A stretch of DNA of 64,000 nucleotides from a virus. Below the pieces are notes generated by a model. It was not told the origin of the DNA, searched no databases, and was given only the letters and a program-made list of their open reading frames with translations. A program made the position numbers and the translations under genes. Positions 41,943-50,727 of the stretch are shown here, in pieces; the stretch's first letter is position 1; each line of letters starts with the position of its first letter. Location: the IMG/VR virus record IMGVR_UViG_3300042346_000326, positions 1-64,000 of that record; one strand, given 5' to 3'.

Positions 41943-42595
41943 GCGTTTATCTCCTTTCGTTGCTCTTTGTTAGTGAATTGGGGAAGTTCATTATTGTTTT
42001 GGTGGTCGTTGTCGTTACAATCTGAACAGATTGTCTGTTGCGTAGTCTGCTCACAACCACATTCGCAATCACAACTTCCACAATCTTCACAACCTTCATA
42101 ACATTCTCCCCATTTCTGTATGCGCCATTCACAATTCATCTCGCCTTCTTCTCGTGAAACTAACTTTCCTTTTTCGTATTCAAGTTCTCCGTAATAACCC
42201 ATTCCCTCTTCTTGGTATTTAAGAGTTATAGAAGTGAATGGATACTTCTCCGCAATCGCTTCAACGATAGGAGTTGGCGGTGACCATGCGGTATTAAATG
42301 AGATTGAAACTTCTGTTGGAGATTCAATTCGCAATTCAACATCACAGGCGTTCCACTTAGTTCCCCACTTGGCGCAACGAAAGTTATACCAATCCTCGTA
42401 TCCGTATTTATCTTTCATCTCTTGTGGGTTAGTTCTATTTGGCGAACTTGAATCAAGAAGTTCTTGTGGAGTAGGAATAATCCGATTGAAGTCGAATGGT
42501 TGGTCTGAATCGTTTGTAATGCCCTGAATCAACTTTGTAAATTGTTTTGGGGTCTTTGTTGTAATAGTTAAATCGTTAGAACACCAATTTGGCAT
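41939..42595 (-). CDS. YubB/DUF1281-like protein with Cys-rich tail
   Basis: 218 residues from ATG 42595, which has gaaaggag upstream; the frame is open back to 42769 but lacks such a site. The start MPNWCSNDLTI and FNRIIPTPQEL, KWGTKWNACDVEL, SISFNTAWSPP are typical of the DUF1281/YubB ferredoxin-like family of phages and plasmids. The end is unusual: CYEGCEDCGSCDCECGCEQT and a later CSDC, a dense metal-binding cluster. Function unknown. Confidence 0.7.
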   Translation of the reverse strand: MPNWCSNDLTITTKTPKQFTKLIQGITNDSDQPFDFNRIIPTPQELLDSSSPNRTNPQEMKDKYGYEDWYNFRCAKWGTKWNACDVELRIESPTEVSISFNTAWSPPTPIVEAIAEKYPFTSITLKYQEEGMGYYGELEYEKGKLVSREEGEMNCEWRIQKWGECYEGCEDCGSCDCECGCEQTTQQTICSDCNDNDHQNNNELPQFTNKEQRKEINA

Positions 42596-42769
42596 AACTA
42601 ACTCCTTTCTTTGTAATAGGAATCGAATGAGGGCAGATACAACTCGCAACGCGTGGTCGAAAGGAGTTCTGTAAGCCCCACGAGTGGTCATGGTTGCTCT
42701 TAGCGTTGATAGGTCGTAGGGAATGAAAGAACCTACAAGGTCAATCGCTTTGACCCTCACTCGATACAT

Positions 42770-43321
42770 TTATTTAGTTAATTGTTTGTGAGCGTGGTAT
42801 CTCCAATTACGAGAACGCTTCACAGTAATAATGTCGTGGCAATTATGACAACGCACTACACACTTTTGTATTTCTTTTTTAATCTTGTGTAATGGTTGTA
42901 TGTCACGAATCATGTCAGCGATTGTGTGTTCCTTTTCGCCCCTTGTATGTAGGTGGTCAAAGGTAAGTGAGCGAATGTCGGAATCTAAAGTCTTTATCAC
43001 TTGGTTAATTGTCGAAGTTGGAACTTTGCCAGCAAGTAACTTCTTAATGCGAAGTTTCTTTTTGGCGCAATCAACGCAGGTGTGTTTAGCAAAGTAATTC
43101 GCCAAGAACTTATGAATCTCTTTCTTACGGATTCTTCGGTTCTTATACATTCTTTGTAATTGAGCCTTAGTGTTCTTTCGATAGTAAGCCTTCTGTCGCT
43201 CGCTTTGGCAGGGTCGGCAATAGGGTTGTGTATTGCCGACAACGCCACGAGTCGAACGCTTACGATTGAAAGCGGTAAGTGATTTACGAGTTTTACAATG
43301 ACTACAAACTTTTGTTTTCAT
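42770..43321 (-). CDS. HNH endonuclease with N-terminal zinc ribbon
   Basis: 183 residues. N-terminal CSHCKTRKSL ... YCRPCQ is a zinc ribbon, then a very basic helix. The HNH part has CVDC, LTFDHLHTRGEK and CVVRCHNCHDII, giving the His and structural Cys pairs. May be a homing-type or packaging-type nuclease; distance from head genes makes the latter less likely. Confidence 0.75.
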   Translation of the reverse strand: MKTKVCSHCKTRKSLTAFNRKRSTRGVVGNTQPYCRPCQSERQKAYYRKNTKAQLQRMYKNRRIRKKEIHKFLANYFAKHTCVDCAKKKLRIKKLLAGKVPTSTINQVIKTLDSDIRSLTFDHLHTRGEKEHTIADMIRDIQPLHKIKKEIQKCVVRCHNCHDIITVKRSRNWRYHAHKQLTK

Positions 43322-43334
43322 TTATTAACCTTTC

Positions 43335-43448
43335 TCAATCTAAAGTTCCACCTTTGTCTAGCCATTCAGCGAAACAAATTGGGCAACCTAAACTGATTGC
43401 TTTTTCTGCTGGATACTCGTGACCTCTAAAACATTTTTTATTAGTCAT
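43335..43448 (-). CDS. Tiny zinc-binding protein
   Basis: 37 residues, ATG 43448 with ttaggagag upstream. KCFRGHEYP then CPICFAEW form a Cys/His/Cys/Cys site. Below usual length limits but with a good ribosome site and operon placement. Confidence 0.55.
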   Translation of the reverse strand: MTNKKCFRGHEYPAEKAISLGCPICFAEWLDKGGTLD

Positions 43449-43455
43449 AACTCTC

Positions 43456-43617
43456 CTAACTAAGAACTTTCTGAACGCAGTTAAAGCAGAACCATAAAAC
43501 AGATTCGTTATACGAATCCTTTATGTCTTTGCCTGATGTAGTCAATCCTTCCTGATTACAAGAATCGCAAAGCGATAATTGGTCAGGTGTAACTCTGATT
43601 ATTTCTACATAACCCAC
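43456..43617 (-). CDS. Small zinc-binding protein
   Basis: 53 residues, GTG 43617 with ggagaggggg upstream. CDSCNQEG and CFNCVQK give a four-Cys site. Unknown function. Confidence 0.55.
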   Translation of the reverse strand: MGYVEIIRVTPDQLSLCDSCNQEGLTTSGKDIKDSYNESVLWFCFNCVQKVLS

Positions 43618-43619
43618 AG

Positions 43620-43712
43620 TTATTCCCCCTCTCCTTCAATCATTGAGAATGAAGTTCCAATAGCGACCCCGATAAGAGTCGCTATTGTTACTAATACAAA
43701 GAATGTAATCAC
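43620..43712 (-). CDS. Tiny single-span membrane protein
   Basis: 30 residues, GTG 43712, overlapping the previous stop. One hydrophobic span (FFVLVTIATLIGVAIGTSF) and an acidic end. Possible micro-protein. Confidence 0.4.
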   Translation of the reverse strand: MITFFVLVTIATLIGVAIGTSFSMIEGEGE

Positions 43713-43888
43713 TTTGTCACCTCATCTATCATCTTTTGGCATGAGCCATAGCCCAAGAAGTTTGCGTAGGGTTTATCGCCCACATAACAAACATCACGAG
43801 TTATGTATGACATAAAGATAAGTAGAAGAGTGGCAGGAATTATTACAAGAACAATCCAACCTCTTCTAGTTAGTTTTGTTCCACTCAT
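43709..43888 (-). CDS. Small membrane protein
   Basis: 59 residues, ATG 43888 with gaggtaacgcc. Basic start (TKLTRRGW), one transmembrane span (IVLVIIPATLLLIFMSYI), then an outside segment with two Cys (DVCYVGDKPY, GYGSCQKM) that could form a disulfide. Overlaps both neighbours by four bases. Confidence 0.6.
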   Translation of the reverse strand: MSGTKLTRRGWIVLVIIPATLLLIFMSYITRDVCYVGDKPYANFLGYGSCQKMIDEVTK

Positions 43889-44526
43889 GGCGTTACCTCT
43901 TTCGGATACAAGTTAGTCAATGGCAAAGTTTTGTAATGAACATCATTAGCGTTGCTAGGAGTCATGTAAGAAACAATGAATCTGCTTCCTGTCGTTGCGA
44001 CAATCTTGCCTAGTCGTGTTCTACCAAAGGCACGAATCGCAACAACATCACCAATACCAGCATTGAATACATGACTATCATCATGGCGAATACTTTGACG
44101 ATAAGTGATTGCCAACGCTCGCAATTCATCTTTGATTGAATACATAGAAGCAAGTAAGTCAATCTTCTTACGAACTTTCTTTAGAGCAATTTCAAGATTG
44201 TGTGAGCCCCAACCTGTTGTAACGCACCCCTGAGAAAGCCAAGCGAGATTGTATAAATGGTCAAAGAAACCGCCGACTTCCCAAACGAATGATTCGTATT
44301 TAGAAGTTGTGACTCCGTTTGTTGGAGTTGAGAAGTCACGCTTCCACACAACGATTGCGAATCCTTTATAGATTTCACAATGGTAATCAGAATCAACGAG
44401 CCGACCATGATTCAACCAATTTCCGTCAATTATCTTTCTCTTGAATCTCTCTAAATAAAAAGATTCATCATTTGGAATTGGCGTTGCGGTAACAACGCCA
44501 TTCTCTTCTGTAATTGTGTGTGCCAT
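43885..44526 (-). CDS. Hypothetical protein with C-terminal SH3-like segment
   Basis: 213 residues. The centre has FVWEVGGFFDHLYNLAWLSQ and a helix; the end (GDVVAIRAFGRTRLGKIVAT, FIVSYMTPS) resembles a KOW/SH3-like barrel. No family recognised. Confidence 0.6.
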   Translation of the reverse strand: MAHTITEENGVVTATPIPNDESFYLERFKRKIIDGNWLNHGRLVDSDYHCEIYKGFAIVVWKRDFSTPTNGVTTSKYESFVWEVGGFFDHLYNLAWLSQGCVTTGWGSHNLEIALKKVRKKIDLLASMYSIKDELRALAITYRQSIRHDDSHVFNAGIGDVVAIRAFGRTRLGKIVATTGSRFIVSYMTPSNANDVHYKTLPLTNLYPKEVTP

Positions 44527-45134
44527 TACGCCACCAAGTCCTTTGCTTCGAGAACCTTCTCGATAAGAGTTTCCATTAGGGAGAGTTCAACTTGAACAAC
44601 CGCAAGAGTTTTGTATTCATTATTAACTCTTACATTATTTGTATCGAATTGAACTGATTGTGGAGTTACACGATTGCCAAGAATCCCTGTCAATGTGTCA
44701 CGCAAAGAAGTTTCCATACGCTCTTTGTTTGCCTGAGCAATTCGGCGTTCCTCTTCACGCTTTAATTGTTCCTGCTCTGCTTTCTTGCGTTCTTCTTCCT
44801 CTTGGCGTTTCTCTTCATTCCAGCGTGGTTCAAGAGTTGCCCACAACGCAACAATGTCTTGTGGTCGTGCGAGCCAATACATGTCTTGATTGTTTTCCTT
44901 AGCAACAACAAGATAGCCAACTGCTCGCTCTCCCTGTTTTGCTTTAACGAATCCTGAATCATCAGGTTGATGTGACCTAAAAACTTTGTATTCATACTTT
45001 GTTAATGACACAAGGTTTGCTTTTACAACATCATTCTTACGAACTCTGTCGGGGTCTTTCTTATCGCGTGATGAGTATTGCCATGACGGAATGATTGCGT
45101 AGTCATGTCCAGCAATTAAATCGGAGAACTTCAT
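44526..45134 (-). CDS. Hypothetical protein with coiled coil
   Basis: 202 residues from ATG 45134; an in-frame codon at 45224 has no ribosome site and lies in a palindrome-rich spacer. The N-terminal 95 residues look globular (YEYKVFRSHQPDDSGFV); residues 105-145 are a charged coiled coil (EEKRQEEEERKKAEQEQLKR); a small domain ends it. Downstream of the VWA/AAA pair, so it may be a partner. Confidence 0.6.
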   Translation of the reverse strand: MKFSDLIAGHDYAIIPSWQYSSRDKKDPDRVRKNDVVKANLVSLTKYEYKVFRSHQPDDSGFVKAKQGERAVGYLVVAKENNQDMYWLARPQDIVALWATLEPRWNEEKRQEEEERKKAEQEQLKREEERRIAQANKERMETSLRDTLTGILGNRVTPQSVQFDTNNVRVNNEYKTLAVVQVELSLMETLIEKVLEAKDLVA

Positions 45135-45181
45135 TTGTATTACTCTCTTTCTTATTTGTATTTGTTTATTTGTATTTGGAA

Positions 45182-45237
45182 TGTGGGGCGTATAAATCTC
45201 GTAGATACGCCCCACACTTGTCACCTAGAGAGTGACA
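45182..45237. promoter_or_regulatory. Stem-loop and operator-like repeat before gene 45134
   Basis: A perfect 12-bp inverted repeat (tgtggggcgtat, 45182-45193; atacgccccaca, 45205-45216) is adjacent to a second one, TGTCAC-N7-GTGACA (45219-45237). The second shares TTGTCACC with sites near 49.3 and 50.7 kb. The spacer may hold a promoter or processing signal between the VWA gene and the genes beyond. Confidence 0.5.
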
Positions 45238-45241
45238 TTTG

Positions 45242-47170
45242 TTAGTTGGATACAACTCTTCTGCCAATCGCATTACGAACGATTGTGCGAGCCATACCAA
45301 CAAGGTCGAATGGATTACGAATCACCGCACCAACTTCGCAGAAGTGAGCCTTCTCGTGAGTTAGTTCAACTGATTCGTGTTGGTCAGGAATGTATGCGAA
45401 CGCAGTTAATACGCCAGCATTATTCATCTTCTTGATTTCAGGGTCACACAAGTTTGTGTCACTCCATTCTCCGTCAGTAATTGCGAAGAAAAGTTTGACA
45501 GGCTTTTGTGACTCAGCAAGAAGTTTCGTTGAGTATTTGACCGCATACTCAGCAAGAGTGCCACCTGTTGTTCCACAATCTCTAACAGAATTGTTCGCCC
45601 TATCAGAAGCGCGATACAAAGTTGTTGTATGAGAATTGAAAACAATTACAGAGCAGTTAGCACCGATTCTGTCGAGTGCGAACTTAATCGCATACATGGC
45701 GCGATAAGCGTTGCTCGCTTTATCGCCACTCATAGAACCTGAATTGTCGAGAGCGATTACACATTCAATCTCTGTAACATCTTCTCTGCCCTCACTCCAT
45801 TGGTCGAATACTGTGTCTAAATCATCACCACGCATAAAGCGTGAAGCGTTTAATTTGCCACGAGATTCGTATTTATCCCAAGCAGGGTCGAACTTTGCTT
45901 TCAATCTCTCTAACTCACGAGCGAATGAAAGTGAAGCCGATTGTGTTTTGGAATCAGGAAGAACAGAACGATAGCGAGCGAGTTCAGGCTCTTCTAGTTT
46001 GTTAGTAGATAATGCTGATTGACCATTAACAATACGAATCGTGTTCTCAATCTCCTGACGAACAGAATCCTTATCAAGAATGTCTGTAATAGCAGTATTA
46101 AGAATTGCGATTGTTTTGGTTGTGTCATTACCAGCACTATTACTAGGTGAATCAGATTGCGATTGAGATTGCGATTGAGATTGTGAATCAGATTTAGATT
46201 GCGATTTAGTTTCGTCAATCGTGGTCTTATCTAATTGTTTAGCGCGTTCGCTATCGCGTGTCTGTTGCTTGGCAGGTTGTGGGCGCGAGTTGATAGAAGA
46301 CTCAATGCCTTCTGTTGGTCGCTCACCATGACCCATTGGGCAATTAAGAATGATGTCACCTTTGCCATTTGGATTATTGCTAGGTGTTGATTCACCTAAC
46401 AATTCTTTTTCCCAATCAGCAAGGTCAGAGTAATCACGAACATTCTGTTCGCCACTCTCACCTTGTTCGCCACCATTACCGCCTTCACCATGTCCTGACT
46501 TTGGAAGTAAGTTGTAGAAGCGTTCAATAAGTTTCTTACCGAGTTCTGTATCGCGTGGATAAATAAGTGTTCTGTATTCATCAACGATTTCAGTTATCTC
46601 AGCAACTAATTCCTGATAAGGAAATAGTCGTAGCGATTCTTCACGAATCTCTAGCGGTAAGTATTTGCGCCCACGAAGTAATGGATAAGAACTCTTAAAT
46701 GCGTTCTCATCATTAACAAAGTAAGTCGCAATAGTTACTACGAACCAATCAACAGTTGAAGGGAATCGTGAAGTAAATAAGGTTTCAATACGCTGGTCTT
46801 CTAACGCATTAAACGCCTTGAAGTAATCATTCTCTTTGACCCAAGTAACAATCTCTGAGCCTTGTCGTGGAGTATAAAGAATGTGTGACAACTCGTGGAA
46901 ATTAAGACCACGAAGATTCGCAACACTTACGCCATTGTTAAGGTCGTTGATTAAACGAGAGTTAAGAGTGATGTCACTCGCACCTGACCAAGCAGGTGCT
47001 TCAAGTGAAGCGTGTTCTACTTTGACAGTAATCGGTCTGAAAGTCAGAGCCGAATTAACGCGAGCAAAGTAACGAGTCAATCGCTCAACGCGTTGGCGAT
47101 TGCGCTCATCTTCTTCCTCTTGGATTTTGCGAGCCCGACTAGCGAACTCTTCAATGAATGGAAGTGTCAT
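45242..47170 (-). CDS. CobT-like protein: HExxH region plus VWA domain
   Basis: 642 residues, aggaaacc before ATG. N-terminal part has NFHELSHILYT (His92-Glu93-x-x-His96), a zinc-metallopeptidase-like motif, and FNALEDQRIETLF, as in CobT-type and peptidase-like VWA partners. A low-complexity acidic, then Ser/Gln-rich linker follows (270-350). The VWA domain begins near residue 470 with VIALDNSGSMSG, the MIDAS metal site. Works most likely with the AAA+ ATPase 6 bases upstream. Confidence 0.8.
   Translation of the reverse strand: MTLPFIEEFASRARKIQEEEDERNRQRVERLTRYFARVNSALTFRPITVKVEHASLEAPAWSGASDITLNSRLINDLNNGVSVANLRGLNFHELSHILYTPRQGSEIVTWVKENDYFKAFNALEDQRIETLFTSRFPSTVDWFVVTIATYFVNDENAFKSSYPLLRGRKYLPLEIREESLRLFPYQELVAEITEIVDEYRTLIYPRDTELGKKLIERFYNLLPKSGHGEGGNGGEQGESGEQNVRDYSDLADWEKELLGESTPSNNPNGKGDIILNCPMGHGERPTEGIESSINSRPQPAKQQTRDSERAKQLDKTTIDETKSQSKSDSQSQSQSQSQSDSPSNSAGNDTTKTIAILNTAITDILDKDSVRQEIENTIRIVNGQSALSTNKLEEPELARYRSVLPDSKTQSASLSFARELERLKAKFDPAWDKYESRGKLNASRFMRGDDLDTVFDQWSEGREDVTEIECVIALDNSGSMSGDKASNAYRAMYAIKFALDRIGANCSVIVFNSHTTTLYRASDRANNSVRDCGTTGGTLAEYAVKYSTKLLAESQKPVKLFFAITDGEWSDTNLCDPEIKKMNNAGVLTAFAYIPDQHESVELTHEKAHFCEVGAVIRNPFDLVGMARTIVRNAIGRRVVSN
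46155..46190. repeat. Short tandem repeat in the VWA gene linker
   Basis: 12-bp unit GATTGCGATTGA in two exact copies plus a degenerate third, encoding Ser-Gln repeats in the linker. Likely to vary in length between relatives. Confidence 0.6.
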
Positions 47171-47176
47171 GGTTTC

Positions 47177-48538
47177 CTAACCAATTAGTGATTCGTTATT
47201 AACAACATTTGTAATGCCTAAATCTTCTTTTAGATTGTAAGCATTTGCTTCTAACAACATACGAACCGCAGGGCGTTCGTTTTGGTCGAAGTTATTAACA
47301 AAGACTTCGCAAGCGAAATCAAAGTTAAGACCTGTCGCTAACTTCTCAAAGGTTTTGAGAATACGAGTTGAAACAGGTGTATCGAAGATTGTGTTGCTAT
47401 CAGTAATAGCAATTTCGTCAGCACCACGAGAGCGTGACCTCATGCCATAAGCAAGTTCGAGTAATGATTCTGATTTAAGAATCTTCTTCTCAATGCTCTT
47501 GTCGTAGTTGTAGTTCAACTTAATCTCGAAGCGGTCTTTCCATGCTTCGTTAAGTAATGAAGTGCCACGATAATTTGGATTCATGTCAGCGATAATCAAC
47601 AAGTTGTCATTTGCTTTTACAACTTCGTTGCCATTCTCCATGATTGTAATTGAACGCCGATAATCAAGTAGTGGCATTAGGAATTGCTGAACATTCTTAG
47701 CGAGTGTATTTACTTCACCGATAAGAAGAACACCACCATTACGAACCAATCGTGTAACCGCGCCATCAACCCACGATAAAGAACCATTAGCGTTTGGAAC
47801 ATAACCGCCAACAATTTGTGTGTAATCAAGAGCAGAGTTAGAAGGAATCGCAAAGTATTGAACGCCAAGTAATGAAGCAATCCACATTGAAGATGAAGTC
47901 TTACCTGTTCCAGCGTCACCATAAAGAAGAACATTTAGTTTGTTCTTCAATGCGAACTGATACATAGTGAGTTCATCAACATCACCAGCGAATGTGCGTT
48001 GAATGTAGTGCGAGAACTCTTCAATCTTTGGAATGAATAGCGAACGCTCTTCAATCGCAACCGATTGAGCAACCTGTGTAGTAACAGGTTGAATACGGAT
48101 AACTGAATCGTGAGATACAACAGAGCCTTTAGTAGCGCGTTGCCCACGATTGTCGGTGTAGAACTTTCCTAACTCAGAAGGATTGTTCTTTACAGTATCG
48201 AATAGTGAATCAGCGACAACGATTGCTTCATCACCGAGTGTTTGGTCTGAGAGTGAGTGCTTACGAATTAGTTTCTGTATTAGCACTCTTGGAAAACCAT
48301 TGTCATTGAAATCTTCAATGTCATTAGGTGAAACAGGAATTGCGACAGGCTCGCCAATTAGTTGCTCGCCACTATCGAATTGAAACGCGCCCTCTTGCCA
48401 CGCGTTCTGTTTGCCTTGCTTACCATTTGTGAATCTCCAACGAGTAACAACAGAGTCGTTGAAGTTTGCGATAAATACCTGACGAGTAACTGATACATCA
48501 GCAGGTTGTGACACGATAAGTGTTCCGTAGTTTGTCAT
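47177..48538 (-). CDS. CobS/MoxR-like AAA+ ATPase
   Basis: 453 residues. The N-terminal 170 residues are a separate strand-rich domain. The AAA+ core has Walker A GDAGTGKT (207-214), IVGGYVPNANGSLSWVDGAV, Walker B-like GGVLLIGEVNTL, sensor 1 LLIIADMNPNYRGT and an Arg finger region EAWKDRFEIKL. The Walker B Asp is Gly while the catalytic Glu remains. MoxR/CobS ATPases act with VWA proteins in metal insertion or complex remodelling. Encoded directly before the VWA gene. Confidence 0.85.
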   Translation of the reverse strand: MTNYGTLIVSQPADVSVTRQVFIANFNDSVVTRWRFTNGKQGKQNAWQEGAFQFDSGEQLIGEPVAIPVSPNDIEDFNDNGFPRVLIQKLIRKHSLSDQTLGDEAIVVADSLFDTVKNNPSELGKFYTDNRGQRATKGSVVSHDSVIRIQPVTTQVAQSVAIEERSLFIPKIEEFSHYIQRTFAGDVDELTMYQFALKNKLNVLLYGDAGTGKTSSSMWIASLLGVQYFAIPSNSALDYTQIVGGYVPNANGSLSWVDGAVTRLVRNGGVLLIGEVNTLAKNVQQFLMPLLDYRRSITIMENGNEVVKANDNLLIIADMNPNYRGTSLLNEAWKDRFEIKLNYNYDKSIEKKILKSESLLELAYGMRSRSRGADEIAITDSNTIFDTPVSTRILKTFEKLATGLNFDFACEVFVNNFDQNERPAVRMLLEANAYNLKEDLGITNVVNNESLIG

Positions 48539-48567
48539 TTCTTTTCTTTCTCTAGGTGATTGGTTTG

Positions 48568-48852
48568 TTAGTTGTATTCGTTGATAGGTGTATCGGGATT
48601 GCTGATTACTGATTGAGATTTATTTTCTACATCAGTAAGTGTTTCAATGAGTGACTCGAATTGTTCTTCATTAACAATTCTTAGTCTGATTACTTCATTC
48701 ATCTTTTCGATAACAGATTCGAGAGTTTCAATAAAGCCGACAGGTGGCTCGCTTCCATTCTCTACTACTTCTTTTGTTGATTGTGCGATTCCCATTAGCC
48801 CCATTTGTAAGAAGCCAAGTTCATCTTTTGTGAAGTCGTATAACGGATTCAT
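48568..48852 (-). CDS. Hypothetical helical protein
   Basis: 94 residues, mainly helical and acidic (LGFLQMGLMGIAQSTKEVVE, IEKMNEVIRLRIVNEEQFES). First larger gene ahead of the AAA+ gene. Unrecognised. Confidence 0.55.
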   Translation of the reverse strand: MNPLYDFTKDELGFLQMGLMGIAQSTKEVVENGSEPPVGFIETLESVIEKMNEVIRLRIVNEEQFESLIETLTDVENKSQSVISNPDTPINEYN

Positions 48853-48941
48853 TTGTTTTCCTTTCGTGGTTCTAACTCATTGTGAATCAAGCAGAACCAT
48901 GACTCTTTGTCGTATGCGACAAGTGTGTGTTCAGTATTCAT
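48849..48941 (-). CDS. Tiny hypothetical protein
   Basis: 30 residues, overlapping both neighbours in ATGA fashion (start 48941, stop over the next start). Sequence includes SWFCLIHNELEP. Coupling suggests it is translated. Confidence 0.4.
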   Translation of the reverse strand: MNTEHTLVAYDKESWFCLIHNELEPRKENK

Positions 48942-49060
48942 TTAACGAGCCTTTCTTTGTGGTCTTTACGGACATGATTGGTAAGAGTTTCAGAAGCGAA
49001 ACCGCTACGAACCTCTAGTTCTTTGTCGCATACAGGGCATTGAACAATTCTTTGCGCCAT
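48938..49060 (-). CDS. Small C2H2-like zinc finger protein
   Basis: 40 residues, ATG 49060 with aaaaggag upstream. CPVCDKELEV and TLTNHVRKDH give a Cys2-His2 arrangement. A single finger could bind DNA or protein. Confidence 0.6.
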   Translation of the reverse strand: MAQRIVQCPVCDKELEVRSGFASETLTNHVRKDHKERLVK

Positions 49061-49117
49061 GTAAGTAACTCCTTTTCTCTGTAATGGGTATTCGGTATTA
49101 AGTTGTTTATTCAGTTG

Positions 49118-49291
49118 TTATTTAGTTGTATCTCGATAAGGAGTCCATGTAGTCCAGCGAGATTCGCCTTCTACATTTATCCGTAACTTAACTAGGTCGT
49201 TGCGAACAGGAACTATCTCTTCAATGATTCCTGTAATGCGTGACTTAGTAGAAGTGAATAAGTCACCGATTGCGTATTTATCTTTTTCCAT
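49118..49291 (-). CDS. Small hypothetical protein, first gene of the leftward operon
   Basis: 57 residues, ATG 49291 with aaggaaagagg. Strand-rich, KSRITGIIEEIVPVRNDLV then RWTTWTPYRD, like a small SH3-type barrel. Function unknown. Confidence 0.6.
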   Translation of the reverse strand: MEKDKYAIGDLFTSTKSRITGIIEEIVPVRNDLVKLRINVEGESRWTTWTPYRDTTK

Positions 49292-49322
49292 TGTGTTGCC
49301 TCTTTCCTTATGTAACCACCGC

Positions 49323-49367
49323 GATTGTCACCGAATCTCATTCACAGAATCGGTATCGGTGACAATC
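49323..49367. promoter_or_regulatory. Operator-like 12-bp inverted repeat
   Basis: GATTGTCACCGA (49323-49334) and TCGGTGACAATC (49356-49367) are perfectly complementary. It lies 32 bases upstream of the first leftward gene, in a suitable place for promoter control. Shares TTGTCACC with other sites. Confidence 0.55.
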
Positions 49368-49613
49368 ACAGAAAACACATAAGCGAAATTACTAAGTATG
49401 AATAACTCGTTTATTCAATTACTGTCATTGTTCTTGGAACAGATTGGTTACTGTCGGCACTAACTATTGTTAGCAATCCATAGGTAATGAATAACTGAGT
49501 TACACAACTTTCCGTAACTCGTCTAAGCCTTCTGCTATTCACAATAACTTTCGTTAATGTTGATTACGATTTATTAGGAGTGCGCTCTGCTCGCTTGTAA
49601 CTTTTGTCGCTCG

Positions 49614-49648
49614 TAATTCGATACGCGGTAAGTTTGAGTATCGAATTA
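49614..49648. repeat. 11-bp inverted repeat
   Basis: TAATTCGATAC (49614-49624) and GTATCGAATTA (49638-49648), perfect, with a 13-base spacer. No T-run. Confidence 0.55.
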
Positions 49649-50333
49649 GTTATCGCGGATACAAGGTCTTCGCATAGAAGTCACTTCGTGCGTTCCGTTA
49701 TTCGTAATTTAATTTAGTCGCGTAATGCGTAAATCATTTTGCCAATTTAATTTTGAGTATCACTCGCGGTCTTATGACCTATTAAGTAAATTGAATAACT
49801 GCCGATAGTAAATTGGGATAATCACAATTACTAAATCGTCATAACAGTTTTTGCGTAATGAATCTAAATCGCAGATTCTTAGTCACTATGTAATTTTCTA
49901 AGTTCGAGTGGGTTCTTTGGAGAGCCTCTCGGCTCTACCTCTGACCACGCCCCAAGTATGCCATAGATTGACCGACTCAGTTTGCCACCCCTATTAAGAG
50001 CGTGTTTATGGGGCTTTTAGCCCCTAGAGCCCCTGCCCCCCAAGTAACCCACCTGCTATCACCACCGCTTCAGAAGAGTTAGTTAGTGAATGAGCGTGAG
50101 CCCCCACATAACTAATCGCGCCAAAGAGTTTTTCTTTTCAGTAATGACTAATACAAAGATAGTAATAGATAGATAGAAGTTAATAATAGAGATAGATAAA
50201 TACCCACATAAGTAACTCGGTAACTACACTCAATTAGTCAATAATCAAATAAACACATAACAAAGTTTGTAATAGCAAATAATTAAGTAACTTCTGACCT
50301 TCTGCTGTCGTATCTAAGCGTAGAAGAGTAAAA

Positions 50334-50373
50334 AGTAAGTAACTCCGCCGTTTAATTCTGGAAGTTACTTACT
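50334..50373. repeat. 11-bp inverted repeat with AAGTAACT motifs
   Basis: AGTAAGTAACT (50334-50344) and AGTTACTTACT (50363-50373), perfect. The core AAGTAACT is repeated at 50210 and 50285. Confidence 0.55.
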
Positions 50374-50662
50374 GACTAACTCAGATAGCCCGTAACTAAC
50401 TAGCCACCACCACCGCCATAACCGCCACCTGATACATCTTGTCGTTACAAGGAGAAGTGACTCATCTACCTACTAGGGAATAACTGAGTTAGTCATAGTG
50501 ATAGAAGATAATTGAAACAATTAGTAATAGATACATAACAACACATAACTAATAACGCGTTGCGTTACTAATGCGTGATTATGTGATAACAACTGACTAG
50601 GTGACTCGTTGGCTTGGTGGTATCCGCACAGACCATGTTGCTAAATAAACAGTAGCCGAAGT

Positions 50663-50685
50663 GTTGTCACCAAAGTTGTCACCAA
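50663..50685. promoter_or_regulatory. Tandem TTGTCACCAA sites
   Basis: GTTGTCACCAA twice with 12-base spacing (one helical turn plus), matching the half-site of the 49323 inverted repeat. Likely binding sites for the same regulator. Confidence 0.5.
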
Positions 50686-50727
50686 GTTATTTGTTACACC
50701 TGATAACAACGCATGAGTTGAACAACA

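Noticed and set aside
42596-42769. N-terminal extension of the YubB-like protein
   Set aside because: The frame is open, but the family starts at MPNWC and a clear gaaaggag site precedes ATG 42595. A separate small gene here could not be excluded but has no ribosome site.
46155-46190. CRISPR-like or regulatory tandem repeat
   Set aside because: The short tandem repeat is in frame and encodes Ser-Gln repeats in a protein linker; no spacers are present.
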